NCBI GenBank assembly: GCA_937864935.1
Contig: CALMDN010000426.1
Span: forward strand, 1 to 6,483
DNA: 6,483 nt
From: an uncultured Bacteroidales bacterium
GTDB taxonomy: Bacteria > Bacteroidota > Bacteroidia > Bacteroidales > Lentimicrobiaceae
Direction: 5' to 3'
The notes beneath the pieces are model-generated. The model ran no database searches, was not told the DNA's origin, and saw only the letters and a list, made by a program, of their open reading frames with translations. Both the position numbers and the translations under genes were made by a program. Of the stretch, positions 1 to 5,767 are shown one piece after another (the stretch's first letter is position 1; every line of letters starts with the position of its first letter).

Positions 1-645
1 ACCATGCTGGCTGATACTACAGGGAATGTGTATAACTCAAATGTTTTTGGTGCTGGCGACACTACCTTATACCCAGCCTTTTTTAAACATCTTGTTCCAA
101 CAGAGGACAATCATTTTTACGTAGTATGGACTAAAAACATTGAAGCCGGATGCATCCCTTATTGCCAGCGTGATTCTTACATTGGTGTCACCTACCTCAA
201 CGATTCATTGGAAATAGAGTGGGAGCAGTTTTTTGGTGGTGATGCATTTTATACTTCACACGTTGCTGAGCCTGCCCCTGGGGGTGGTATCGTAATTGCA
301 GGAACACGTTACCGGTACAACGACCCCGGCCAACCACACGAAGTTATACTGCTCTCGGTTACTGACGAAGGAATAATTACAGGAACCGCCGGAAATTTGC
401 CCGTTGAGGGGCGCCAGGCCATTGTTTACCCCAATCCGGGAGATGCAAGCCTCTTTGTGCAAACCGGCCGACATCTGGGTCAGGCAGAATTTACCCTGTA
501 CGACATCAATGGCAGGCACTTGCTCTCAAAAGTACTAAACACACATGTAACGGAGATTGATACCGGTTTCCTGCCAGCCGGCACTTACATTTACACCATA
601 CAAAATGATAAGTTCAGTGAAAGCGGGAAGTGGGTGAAAAGGTAA
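1..645 (+). CDS. T9SS-secreted protein, C-terminal part (5' end outside window)
   Basis: The reading frame is open from the first base, so the ATG at position 4 is probably an internal methionine and the gene starts upstream. About 214 residues are visible. The last ~75 form a type IX secretion type A sorting domain: a YPNP motif (about residues 142-145 counted from the Met at position 4), then a FTLYDINGR strand, an LPAGTYIYTI strand and a closing GKWVKR. In this family the domain directs a folded protein through the outer-membrane T9SS translocon to the surface or medium and is usually removed on the way. The upstream part has the repeat flavour of secreted beta-propeller or delta-60-like proteins: a WEQFFGGD segment, then a glycine-rich GGGIVIAG strand, then a polar turn. 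Two cysteines lie close together (IEAGCIPYC) and could form a disulfide. The enzymatic or binding role of the missing N-terminal part cannot be told. The sorting-domain call is strong; the fold of the rest is an inference. Confidence 0.88.
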   Translation, partial: TMLADTTGNVYNSNVFGAGDTTLYPAFFKHLVPTEDNHFYVVWTKNIEAGCIPYCQRDSYIGVTYLNDSLEIEWEQFFGGDAFYTSHVAEPAPGGGIVIAGTRYRYNDPGQPHEVILLSVTDEGIITGTAGNLPVEGRQAIVYPNPGDASLFVQTGRHLGQAEFTLYDINGRHLLSKVLNTHVTEIDTGFLPAGTYIYTIQNDKFSESGKWVKR

Positions 646-691
646 AATAAAATTGCCATCCTGATTTAGATGGTTAAAAAGTAAATTTAAC

Positions 692-734
692 AGCCTGGAT
701 ATGTGAATCAGAAATCAGTATTCAGGCTTCTTTC
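692..734 (+). terminator. Candidate Rho-independent terminator after the T9SS gene
   Basis: AGCCTGGATA (692-701) can pair with TATTCAGGCT (719-728) in a 10-bp stem with a single G-U pair and a 17-base loop. The pyrimidine run TCTTTC follows directly. It lies about 45 bases after the stop at 645, which suits a terminator for the upstream gene. The loop is large and the T tract is interrupted, so it may be weak. Confidence 0.4.
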
Positions 735-773
735 ATCGAAGTATTGTGGTACTGCGGAGCAAATTACACCTGT

Positions 774-807
774 AATTGCAGGCAGGGCAGTAGTTTGCCT
801 GCGAATT
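774..807. repeat. Inverted repeat in the gap before the S4 gene
   Basis: AATTGCAGGCA (774-784) pairs with TGCCTGCGAATT (796-807) apart from one bulged G at 803, around an 11-base loop. The 7-bp core GCAGGCA/TGCCTGC is perfect. A short T-rich stretch follows, so it could be a second terminator hairpin on either strand, or part of a structured transcript. No coding frame of note covers it. Confidence 0.45.
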
Positions 808-826
808 TTGTTACCCTGGAGTGAAC

Positions 827-869
827 GGTGAACCGGGAATTGCATGGAACCCGGGAATGAGGGTTCACC
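827..869. repeat. 8-bp perfect inverted repeat enclosing a direct repeat
   Basis: GGTGAACC (827-834) and GGTTCACC (862-869) are exact reverse complements separated by 27 bases. A near-direct repeat overlaps this interval: AACCGGGAAT (831-840) and AACCCGGGAAT (848-858), the second holding a CCCGGG palindrome. GTGAAC also occurs twice in tandem (821-826, 828-833). The set ends about 40 bases before the -7 box at 911, so a regulator-binding site is possible, as is chance or a decayed repeat. Confidence 0.4.
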
Positions 870-910
870 ATTTACCCATGAAACGGGGCTTTATATCGGT
901 TTGATTTAGC

Positions 911-918
911 TACCTTTG
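911..918 (+). promoter_or_regulatory. -7 promoter box (TAnnTTTG) for the S4 gene
   Basis: TACCTTTG matches the Bacteroidota primary sigma -7 consensus TAnnTTTG exactly. A clear -33 TTG at the usual 17-23 base spacing is not visible. Transcription would begin a few bases downstream, near 922-926, leaving a leader of about 15-18 bases before the ATG at 940. The box contains the TTG at 916, which is in frame with the S4 gene; that argues against TTG 916 as the start codon. Confidence 0.55.
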
Positions 919-939
919 CACTTCATAAGTATCACCAAA

Positions 940-1152
940 ATGCAGGAATTCCGGCTTGAAAACCATGAATACATACAGCTGAACCAGCTGCTCAAACTGC
1001 TCAATTTAGCCGGATCAGGCGGCGAAGCCAACCTCTTGATCACCTCGGGCCAGATCAGGGTAAACCAGTGTACCGAGCTGCAGAAACGAAAAAAACTCAG
1101 ACCGGGCGATATCGTTGAATTTCAGGAACATACTATCCGAATTGCAGACTGA
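940..1152 (+). CDS. Small S4-domain RNA-binding protein, YbcJ-like
   Basis: The product has 70 residues and is essentially one S4 RNA-binding domain. The order of motifs matches E. coli YbcJ and the related small S4 proteins: an aromatic/charged start (FRLENHEYIQLNQLLKLLNL), a Gly-Ser-Gly-Gly turn, the core helix-strand ANLLITSGQIRVN, then QKRKKLRPGD leading into VEFQEHTIRI. The basic RKKLRPGD stretch is the expected RNA-contact surface. The usual GEVETRKR segment is changed to QCTELQKR, so the turn after RVN differs, with a Cys in place of the common small or acidic residues. The family is thought to bind structured RNA, perhaps rRNA, but its exact target is unknown. I chose ATG 940 over the in-frame TTG 916 because TTG 916 lies inside the -7 promoter box and would not be transcribed. 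The gene appears monocistronic: its own promoter precedes it and a new promoter follows. Confidence 0.88.
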   Translation: MQEFRLENHEYIQLNQLLKLLNLAGSGGEANLLITSGQIRVNQCTELQKRKKLRPGDIVEFQEHTIRIAD

Positions 1153-1175
1153 GAGCCGGGCATTGTACAGCCTTC

Positions 1176-1206
1176 GTTGATTTTCGGCCAGAATTTGCTA
1201 CTTTTG
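1176..1206 (+). promoter_or_regulatory. Bacteroidota-type promoter for the BASS-PlsC operon
   Basis: TACTTTTG at 1199-1206 is an exact TAnnTTTG -7 box, and GTTG at 1176-1179 provides a -33 TTG with 19 bases between it and the -7 box, the expected spacing. A start near 1212 would give a leader of about 55 bases before the ATG at 1267. This is the best-matching complete promoter in the window. Confidence 0.6.
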
Positions 1207-1266
1207 AAATCTGCATTCCCGCAACAGCGATTCAGTTAAAGGTATTATTAAGTAACCGGTGTTTTC

Positions 1267-2217
1267 ATGCACGACGATCTGCTTCTGCTCGATTCTATAA
1301 AGCTTAACTTCAGCCAGGGGAGCCTGCACATCATGAACATTTCCATCGGATTTATTATGTTCGGTGTGTCGTTGGGTATCAAATGGGAAAGTTTCAAAGA
1401 TATTTTTCTGAATCCGCGAAAGATCATCATCGGCCTGAGCAGTCAGTTTCTGGTGCTCCCGGCTGTTACCTTCATTGCAGTTTGGTTGCTGGGTGATTTT
1501 ATTACACCCTCCGTGGCCTTCGGGATGCTGCTGGTTGCTTCCTGTCCGGGGGGGAATGTTTCCAATTTTATCTCGAGTGTGGCCAAAGCCAATGTGGCCC
1601 TGTCGGTGAGTCTTACAGCCGTCGGCACGGTGCTTGCCGTGATCTTCACCCCGCTCAATTTTGCCTTTTGGGGAGGTTTGTACTCAACCACCTCACCCCT
1701 GCTGAGGCCCATCCACATCGACCCCTTTGAAATGTTTCAGACGGTGGTTATTCTGCTGGGCATACCGGTGGCTGCCGGGATAATCTTCTCACAGAAATTG
1801 CCGGTCATTACCCGCAAGATTCAGGGGCCGATACAAAAGCTTTCCCTGCTTATTTTCGCCGCGTTTGTGGTACTTGCCTTCCGCAACAATTACGAATATT
1901 TTGTCCGCTACATCAACTGGATTTTTGTCATCGTGTTGATTCACAATGGGTTAGCTCTTATTTCAGGCTATTGGTTTCCCCGATTATTCGGGTTGCAGCG
2001 CACCGATTGCCGCACCATTTCAATTGAAACCGGGATTCAGAACTCCGGGCTTGGGCTGGTTCTGCTGTTTAATCCGAAAATTTTTCCGCCCGAACTGAAC
2101 ATGGGAGGCATGGCTTTCATTGCCGCCTGGTGGGGCATCTGGCATATAATTGCCGGTCTGGGCATTGCTTCATTGTGGTCTTATTTCCGCCCTGCGGAGA
2201 AACTGGCCCGTTACTGA
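1267..2217 (+). CDS. BASS-family (bile acid:Na+ symporter, SBF-like) transporter
   Basis: This 316-residue inner-membrane protein is very hydrophobic, with about nine or ten probable membrane segments starting near residue 22. It carries the family's Na+ and substrate signatures. CPGGNVSN (residues 93-100) is followed by small hydroxyl residues in ALSVSLTAVGT (S113, S115, T117), corresponding to the broken-helix cation site in characterised bacterial homologues. The second crossover has E254-x-G-x-Q258-N, the ExGxQN motif that supplies Na+ ligands. Q60 in SSQFLVLP matches the third conserved ligand. The family co-transports Na+ with organic anions: bile acids in animals and pantoate, pyruvate or other carboxylates in related bacterial and plant members. 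The substrate here cannot be read from sequence. ATG 1267 is preferred to Met23 (1333) because the short DSIKLNFSQGSLHI lead-in looks like the N-terminus of Bacteroidota homologues. The stop is 11 bases before the acyltransferase start, indicating co-transcription. Confidence 0.9.
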   Translation: MHDDLLLLDSIKLNFSQGSLHIMNISIGFIMFGVSLGIKWESFKDIFLNPRKIIIGLSSQFLVLPAVTFIAVWLLGDFITPSVAFGMLLVASCPGGNVSNFISSVAKANVALSVSLTAVGTVLAVIFTPLNFAFWGGLYSTTSPLLRPIHIDPFEMFQTVVILLGIPVAAGIIFSQKLPVITRKIQGPIQKLSLLIFAAFVVLAFRNNYEYFVRYINWIFVIVLIHNGLALISGYWFPRLFGLQRTDCRTISIETGIQNSGLGLVLLFNPKIFPPELNMGGMAFIAAWWGIWHIIAGLGIASLWSYFRPAEKLARY

Positions 2218-2228
2218 GACCATTTCAA

Positions 2229-3572
2229 ATGCAGAACATAGAAAAAACCAACCTCCTGTACAGGCTGCTCTACCGGACTGCTTCACTGTATTTTCACCTT
2301 TTTTACCGTAAGGTAACCGTGCTGGGCCGCGAGAATATCCCCGAAAATGTTCCCCTGATTTTCGCTGCCAACCACCAGAATGCCCTGATGGATGCCCTCG
2401 CCATACTGTTTGCTGCCCGACGACCGGTGGTTTTTCTGGCCAGGGCCGATATTTTTAAAAACCCAAGGATTGCCGGCCTGCTCTATTTTCTGAAAATACT
2501 GCCGGTATTCAGGATACGCGACGGGATAGAATCCATGGGCAACAACAACCTGATTTTCACCAAGACCGTGAAGGTTTTGCAATCAGGACTACCCATCGGT
2601 ATATTACCCGAAGGCACGCATACCCACATCAAAAGGCTGCAGACCCTGAAAAAGGGAATCTGCCGCATTGCCTTTATGGCTGCAGAGAGCACCGATTACG
2701 CCCTCGACATCAACATTGTGCCGGTCGGGCTCGATTACACCAATTACCAGAATGCCGGTACCCACCTGATTGTCAACTTCGGCAAACCGATGAGCGTAGC
2801 AGCTTACTACAGTCAGTACCGCGAAAATCCCCAGAAGGCCATTACCCAACTGCGCGACGACCTGGCCGGGCGCATCAGGGCTGTGATGATACATGTGGAA
2901 GATGAGCAGCACCACGATATGCTGCAGTCGCTGAACGCGATGATCATGAGGAGCTGGCTGCAGGAGCATTCACTGAAAGATACCCGGATAAACCGGTTCA
3001 GGTCGTCAATGGCAGTGCTGGAGCAACTTGAGAACGGGTTGAAAACCAATGCTCTGGATCCGGAATCAACGGCTGCCGACCTGAAGGCATACCAGGAATT
3101 GCTCAGGAAATACAGGATCAGGGATGAGCAGGTGGAAACGGAAAGCAAACCCCTGTCACTGCTGCTCAGCTGGGTTGCCTGGGTACTTGTATTGCCCATC
3201 CATGTTTCGGGGATGATCCTGAATTGGCTACCGTATAGGATTCCGGTGCTGCTATCTGCAAAAATCAAGGATCCGCAGTTCGTAAGTTCAGTGAACTATG
3301 GGCTCAGCCTCTTTGTGTATCTGTTCTGGTACCTGATACTGCTGATCATTGCACTATTGCTCCCTTTCAGTACGGCCGTGACACTGCCCTTGATCATCGC
3401 TTCACCTTTTGCAGGCTTGTTTGCGTTTTACAACTACCTGTTTTACAAGAAACTGCTGGCCCGCAGCCGCCAGTATTTGTTGAAACGCTTCAAACCAGAA
3501 CAATTCCGGAAACTGACAGCTTTGAGAAAAAGCCTGACAGCCCGGATTGTAACAGTTTTGAATATCAGGTGA
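2229..3572 (+). CDS. PlsC-type lysophospholipid/glycerol-phosphate acyltransferase with C-terminal membrane region
   Basis: The product has 447 residues, much longer than E. coli PlsC (about 245). The acyltransferase domain occupies roughly residues 15-220. Motif I is N48-H49-QNALM-D55, a catalytic His/Asp pair with five residues between instead of the classical four. Motif II is probably FLARADIFKNP (69-79). Motif III is PEGTHTH (127-133), where the classical form has Arg after EGT. IVPVGLDY (163-170) fits motif IV. The family moves an acyl chain from acyl-ACP, acyl-CoA or acyl-phosphate to a lysolipid or glycerol-phosphate acceptor at the inner membrane. Residues 220-305 are charged and helical. 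Residues 309-334 and 357-405 are strongly hydrophobic, giving probably three or four membrane helices, and the tail is basic. ATG 2229 is chosen because the open frame upstream to 2130 lies inside the transporter gene and lacks family character. Acceptor and donor are not known; the protein could be PlsC itself or act on ornithine, glycine or other lipids. Confidence 0.85.
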   Translation: MQNIEKTNLLYRLLYRTASLYFHLFYRKVTVLGRENIPENVPLIFAANHQNALMDALAILFAARRPVVFLARADIFKNPRIAGLLYFLKILPVFRIRDGIESMGNNNLIFTKTVKVLQSGLPIGILPEGTHTHIKRLQTLKKGICRIAFMAAESTDYALDINIVPVGLDYTNYQNAGTHLIVNFGKPMSVAAYYSQYRENPQKAITQLRDDLAGRIRAVMIHVEDEQHHDMLQSLNAMIMRSWLQEHSLKDTRINRFRSSMAVLEQLENGLKTNALDPESTAADLKAYQELLRKYRIRDEQVETESKPLSLLLSWVAWVLVLPIHVSGMILNWLPYRIPVLLSAKIKDPQFVSSVNYGLSLFVYLFWYLILLIIALLLPFSTAVTLPLIIASPFAGLFAFYNYLFYKKLLARSRQYLLKRFKPEQFRKLTALRKSLTARIVTVLNIR

Positions 3573-3578
3573 AATAAC

Positions 3579-3607
3579 CCCGGAAAAACTGGCAGTAGTC
3601 CAGCCGG
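3579..3607. terminator. Weak candidate bidirectional terminator in the convergent gap
   Basis: The 50 bases between the converging acyltransferase and anti-sigma genes hold CTGG (3589-3592) and CCAG (3600-3603) around a 7-base loop, flanked by CCGG (3580-3583) and CCGG (3604-3607) with AAAAA unpaired on the left arm. Read on the minus strand, the interruption becomes TTTTT after CCAG. The stem is short and has no classic T tract on either side, so this is only a candidate. Confidence 0.2.
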
Positions 3608-3622
3608 AAGGTGTTGAATTTC

Positions 3623-5026
3623 CTACAGCCCGAACCGGTAGTATATTCCCAGTCCGATGCCGAATTCTGTTTCACGGGGCTTATAGAAAACCTGTTTCAG
3701 TTGCGGTCTCAGGAAAGGGCTGAGCTGAAAAACCAGGCTTTTCCATTGCTTTTCGAGTCCGGCAGAGAAAACAAGGTTATTGAAAAATTCACTGCCCCCC
3801 TGGGTCCTGAACCTTTCGTCACGCACAGGTCCTGTGGAATCGGGCTTGCCCCTGAAATCGAGGCGCTGGTTCAGCGTAAGGTCAAGGTCGGTTCCCAGAG
3901 AAAGTTCTACACTGAACCTGCGCGGTAACCGAATGGAATAGGTGACCGCTACCGGCACCTGAATCAGGTTACTTTTGATCGTAATGGGCGCATCCGGTTC
4001 TGCAAAACGCAGTTTATCATCAAATCTGTTGTTTTTCTTATGGTGGTCGTGCCTGTCGAAATCCGCCCTGGTATCAAACTTCTGAAGGCTGAAATCCATA
4101 TACCTGAACCCGGCGTCAATACCCAATCCATTGGCAAGTTTAAAAGATCCGGCAGCTCCGAACGTCAGATTCTCTGGAGCAAGCTGAGAAACCACGCCCG
4201 CCCGCCATTGCTCTGCCCTGAAATTCCCCAACTTCCTGCCAGGAGCGGGAACCGGAATTCCCGCCTGACCGGGGACTGATTCTGTGACTGCGGTTTTCGG
4301 CTGTTCAACAGCCATGGTATCCACAGGTGTACCTTCCTGAGAAATGACTGTTCTTACCTCAGCAGGCAGGGCAGTCTCCTCCTGTTCTACAAGGGTTTCA
4401 GATGTATCCTCTGTAGCCGGAACACGCTGATTTCCGGATATCCCGGAAGAAACCCCAACATCCGTGGCTTCGGGTTCATGCATCTGTTCAGCACCTTCAG
4501 TGGTTTGGGTGACTGCTGGATTGTTTTCTGCTAAATAGGGAATGTTTTGTTTTTTCGGGGCCAATGACTGCGGAGATTTTTCCTTGACGGATCGCTCACC
4601 TGGCTGGGGCAGATTTCCCCGATCCTCTGTATTTATCTGATTTTCTTTCGTTTGCGTATCGGTAAATTGTTGAACACGATCACCGGAGATGGATTGACCA
4701 GCAACGGGGCCCGGAGTTTCGGGCTCCGGCGTGGCTGCACCTGTGGGGTCTATGATCAGGCTGTCTGCCCTGTATTCAGGAACAGGAGCGTTGACTGAAG
4801 TCTCCTCATTGCCGAAATAACGGAGGGCAAAAAAGAGCAATGCAGCAACAAGGGCGACTGAACCGGCACCGATTATCAGGGTGGAAAAACGCAAACCTGT
4901 GCGGGGTTTCAGCACATGTTTCCGTGTCAGGTGCTGAACAACCTGGTCAATTTCCTGTTCCGTGGGCTTTTGATCAAGGCCCTCCAGCTTTTTACGGATG
5001 GCCTCGTCAAATCTGTCTGTGTTCAT
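3623..5026 (-). CDS. Putative dual-membrane-spanning anti-sigma factor (Dma-like): cytoplasmic domain, TM helix, long linker, outer-membrane beta-barrel
   Basis: Four parts are visible in 467 residues. Residues 1-46 are a short charged, helical segment (FDEAIRKKLEGL, then EIDQVVQHL) fitting a minimal cytoplasmic anti-sigma domain. Residues 47-70 form one strong transmembrane helix after a basic stretch (RK, KPR, R46), predicting a cytoplasmic N-terminus. Residues 72-265 are a Pro/Thr/Glu/Gln-rich linker with no predicted fold, long enough to cross the periplasm. Residues 268-467 show about eight amphipathic strands ending in GIGLGIYYRFGL, typical of an 8-stranded outer-membrane barrel. There is no cleavable signal peptide. 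The barrel's turns are short on one side (NG, LPRR, KS) and long on the other; the longest loop (about 322-348) includes H326-D-H-H329. The start overlaps the end of the ECF sigma gene by 20 bases, implying translational coupling. This matches the Dma class known from Bacteroides thetaiotaomicron, where such a protein restrains its sigma factor. Automatic pipelines would probably call it an outer membrane beta-barrel protein. Anti-sigma activity is inferred from architecture and position. Confidence 0.78.
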   Translation of the reverse strand: MNTDRFDEAIRKKLEGLDQKPTEQEIDQVVQHLTRKHVLKPRTGLRFSTLIIGAGSVALVAALLFFALRYFGNEETSVNAPVPEYRADSLIIDPTGAATPEPETPGPVAGQSISGDRVQQFTDTQTKENQINTEDRGNLPQPGERSVKEKSPQSLAPKKQNIPYLAENNPAVTQTTEGAEQMHEPEATDVGVSSGISGNQRVPATEDTSETLVEQEETALPAEVRTVISQEGTPVDTMAVEQPKTAVTESVPGQAGIPVPAPGRKLGNFRAEQWRAGVVSQLAPENLTFGAAGSFKLANGLGIDAGFRYMDFSLQKFDTRADFDRHDHHKKNNRFDDKLRFAEPDAPITIKSNLIQVPVAVTYSIRLPRRFSVELSLGTDLDLTLNQRLDFRGKPDSTGPVRDERFRTQGGSEFFNNLVFSAGLEKQWKSLVFQLSPFLRPQLKQVFYKPRETEFGIGLGIYYRFGL

Positions 5027-5627
5027 CAGTCGGTAAATTTTTTAATTCATAGGCTTTGTGTAAATTGGGATTGGCCTTAAAAATCATTTTCTGAAGCCTG
5101 ATTCTGGCGTCTCTGAGGTTCGACTTGGAAGTCCCCTCCGAAATACCGAGCATATCAGCAATTTCCCTGTGTGAATAACCCTCGATGGCATACAGGGTAA
5201 ACACCATTCTGTAGGCCGGTGACAACGACCTGACCATTTGCAGTATTTCTTCAGCAGAAATCTTATCAATCGCGTCTTCCGAAAACTCACTGACAATTCC
5301 GGGATCCAGTTCGCTGCTTTCCGGAATTTTCGATTTGCGGCGGAACGCATCAATGGCCGTATTGATCACGATCCGCCTAAGCCAGCTTCTGAACTCCAGG
5401 GCCTCGTTGTAGGTATTCAGGTTGGTAAATACCTTGAGAAAACTGTCGTTCAGTATCTCTTCCGCATCCATCTGATCTGATGAAAATCTGAGCGACAGGC
5501 TTTTGACATAGCCATAATAGAGTTTCACCAGGGCACGCTGGGCCAGTGGGTCATTCCTTTTACAGGCTGCAATAACCGCATTGGAATCTGTTGGATCAAA
5601 GCTTTCTTTCCGTCTGAAGATTCCCAT
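5007..5627 (-). CDS. ECF-type RNA polymerase sigma factor (sigma-70 family)
   Basis: The product has 206 residues, the normal ECF size. Region 2 covers roughly residues 18-98: CKRNDPLAQRALVKLYYGYV, then DAEEILNDSFLKVFTNL (core RNA polymerase contact and -10 recognition), then FRSWLRRIVINTAIDAFRRK. A variable acidic linker (about 100-127) precedes region 4 (about 128-182): LSPAYRMVFTLYAIEGYSHREIADMLGISEGTSKSNLRDARIRLQKMI, split here by its helix-turn-helix, with EGTSKSNL as the -35 recognition helix. There is no extra C-terminal domain. I chose ATG 5627 (MGIFRRKES); an in-frame TTG at 5651 adds eight residues but touches the candidate -7 box. AAAAGGA lies about 12 bases before the ATG. The stop overlaps the start of the membrane-spanning partner, so the two are made together, as expected for a sigma/anti-sigma pair. 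Its regulon is unknown; its own operon and the divergent lipoprotein are natural candidates. Confidence 0.93.
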   Translation of the reverse strand: MGIFRRKESFDPTDSNAVIAACKRNDPLAQRALVKLYYGYVKSLSLRFSSDQMDAEEILNDSFLKVFTNLNTYNEALEFRSWLRRIVINTAIDAFRRKSKIPESSELDPGIVSEFSEDAIDKISAEEILQMVRSLSPAYRMVFTLYAIEGYSHREIADMLGISEGTSKSNLRDARIRLQKMIFKANPNLHKAYELKNLPTDEHRQI

Positions 5628-5653
5628 CAACTTTTCTGGTCCTTTTAACAATA

Positions 5654-5686
5654 CGAAGATAATGTGAAAAAAGATGGGTCGAAAAA
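5654..5686 (-). promoter_or_regulatory. Candidate promoter of the sigma/anti-sigma operon
   Basis: Reading the minus strand, TATCTTCG (5661 to 5654) resembles the -7 box TAnnTTTG with one change (TTCG), and TTTTTC (5686 to 5681) lies 19 bases upstream where a -33 element belongs. The start would fall around 5648, about 20 bases before ATG 5627. The alternative, that the operon is read by its own ECF sigma from an unknown motif, cannot be excluded. Confidence 0.35.
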
Positions 5687-5700
5687 TATTTTATTCATCA

Positions 5701-5715
5701 CCCCACCCCTTCCCC
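5701..5715 (-). other. G-rich tract (three G4 runs on the minus strand) in the divergent promoter region
   Basis: The plus strand reads CCCCACCCCTTCCCC, so the minus strand has three runs of four G separated by two and one bases. It stands out against AT-rich surroundings (a 10-bp palindrome AAAATATTTT lies at 5683-5692). It sits about 40 bases upstream of the candidate sigma -7 box, on that gene's non-template strand. Only three full runs are present, so a standard intramolecular four-run quadruplex is incomplete, though nearby GG pairs (5716-5724) could supply a two-layer form. Confidence 0.4.
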
Positions 5716-5725
5716 GGCTCCGGCG

Positions 5726-5733
5726 TATTGTTG
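5726..5733 (+). promoter_or_regulatory. Weak candidate -7 box for the lipoprotein gene
   Basis: TATTGTTG differs from TAnnTTTG at one position and is 34 bases before ATG 5768. No -33 TTG is found at the right spacing; the upstream bases are the C-rich tract. Lack of a good housekeeping promoter leaves open control by the adjacent ECF sigma factor. The leader before the ATG is A-rich (AAAACCAAAATCATT), as is common for translation starts in this phylum. Confidence 0.25.
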
Positions 5734-5767
5734 GAAGTACTCATTTACTAATAAAACCAAAATCATT

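Noticed and set aside
656..673. Short hairpin CCATC/GATGG just after the T9SS stop
   Set aside because: The stem is only 5 bp with an 8-base loop and is followed by A rather than T residues, so it is a poorer terminator candidate than 692-734.
646..939. Possible tRNA or small gene in the 294-base gap
   Set aside because: No cloverleaf, CCA end or T-loop consensus is seen, and no open frame with a plausible start and family character; only inverted repeats and the -7 box are supported.
2130..2228. Upstream in-frame extension of the acyltransferase (33 extra residues from ATG 2130)
   Set aside because: It lies wholly inside the BASS gene apart from 11 bases, reads as low-quality sequence (MGHLAYNCRSGHCF...), and the family-like N-terminus begins at ATG 2229.
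2283..3268. Minus-strand open frames (up to 151 residues) opposite the acyltransferase
   Set aside because: They have no family features, are Cys/Ser-rich in the way antisense frames often are, and overlap each other; the plus-strand acyltransferase has clear motifs.
3611..5052. Plus-strand open frames at 3611-3928, 4040-4279 and 4840-5052
   Set aside because: All lie opposite the membrane-spanning anti-sigma gene or the sigma overlap, have no recognisable domains, and are explained as shadows of the minus-strand genes.
5628..5651. TTG 5651 as start of the sigma factor
   Set aside because: It adds eight residues not needed by the ECF fold and sits next to the candidate -7 box. ATG 5627 gives a normal ECF start with a purine-rich AAAAGGA upstream.
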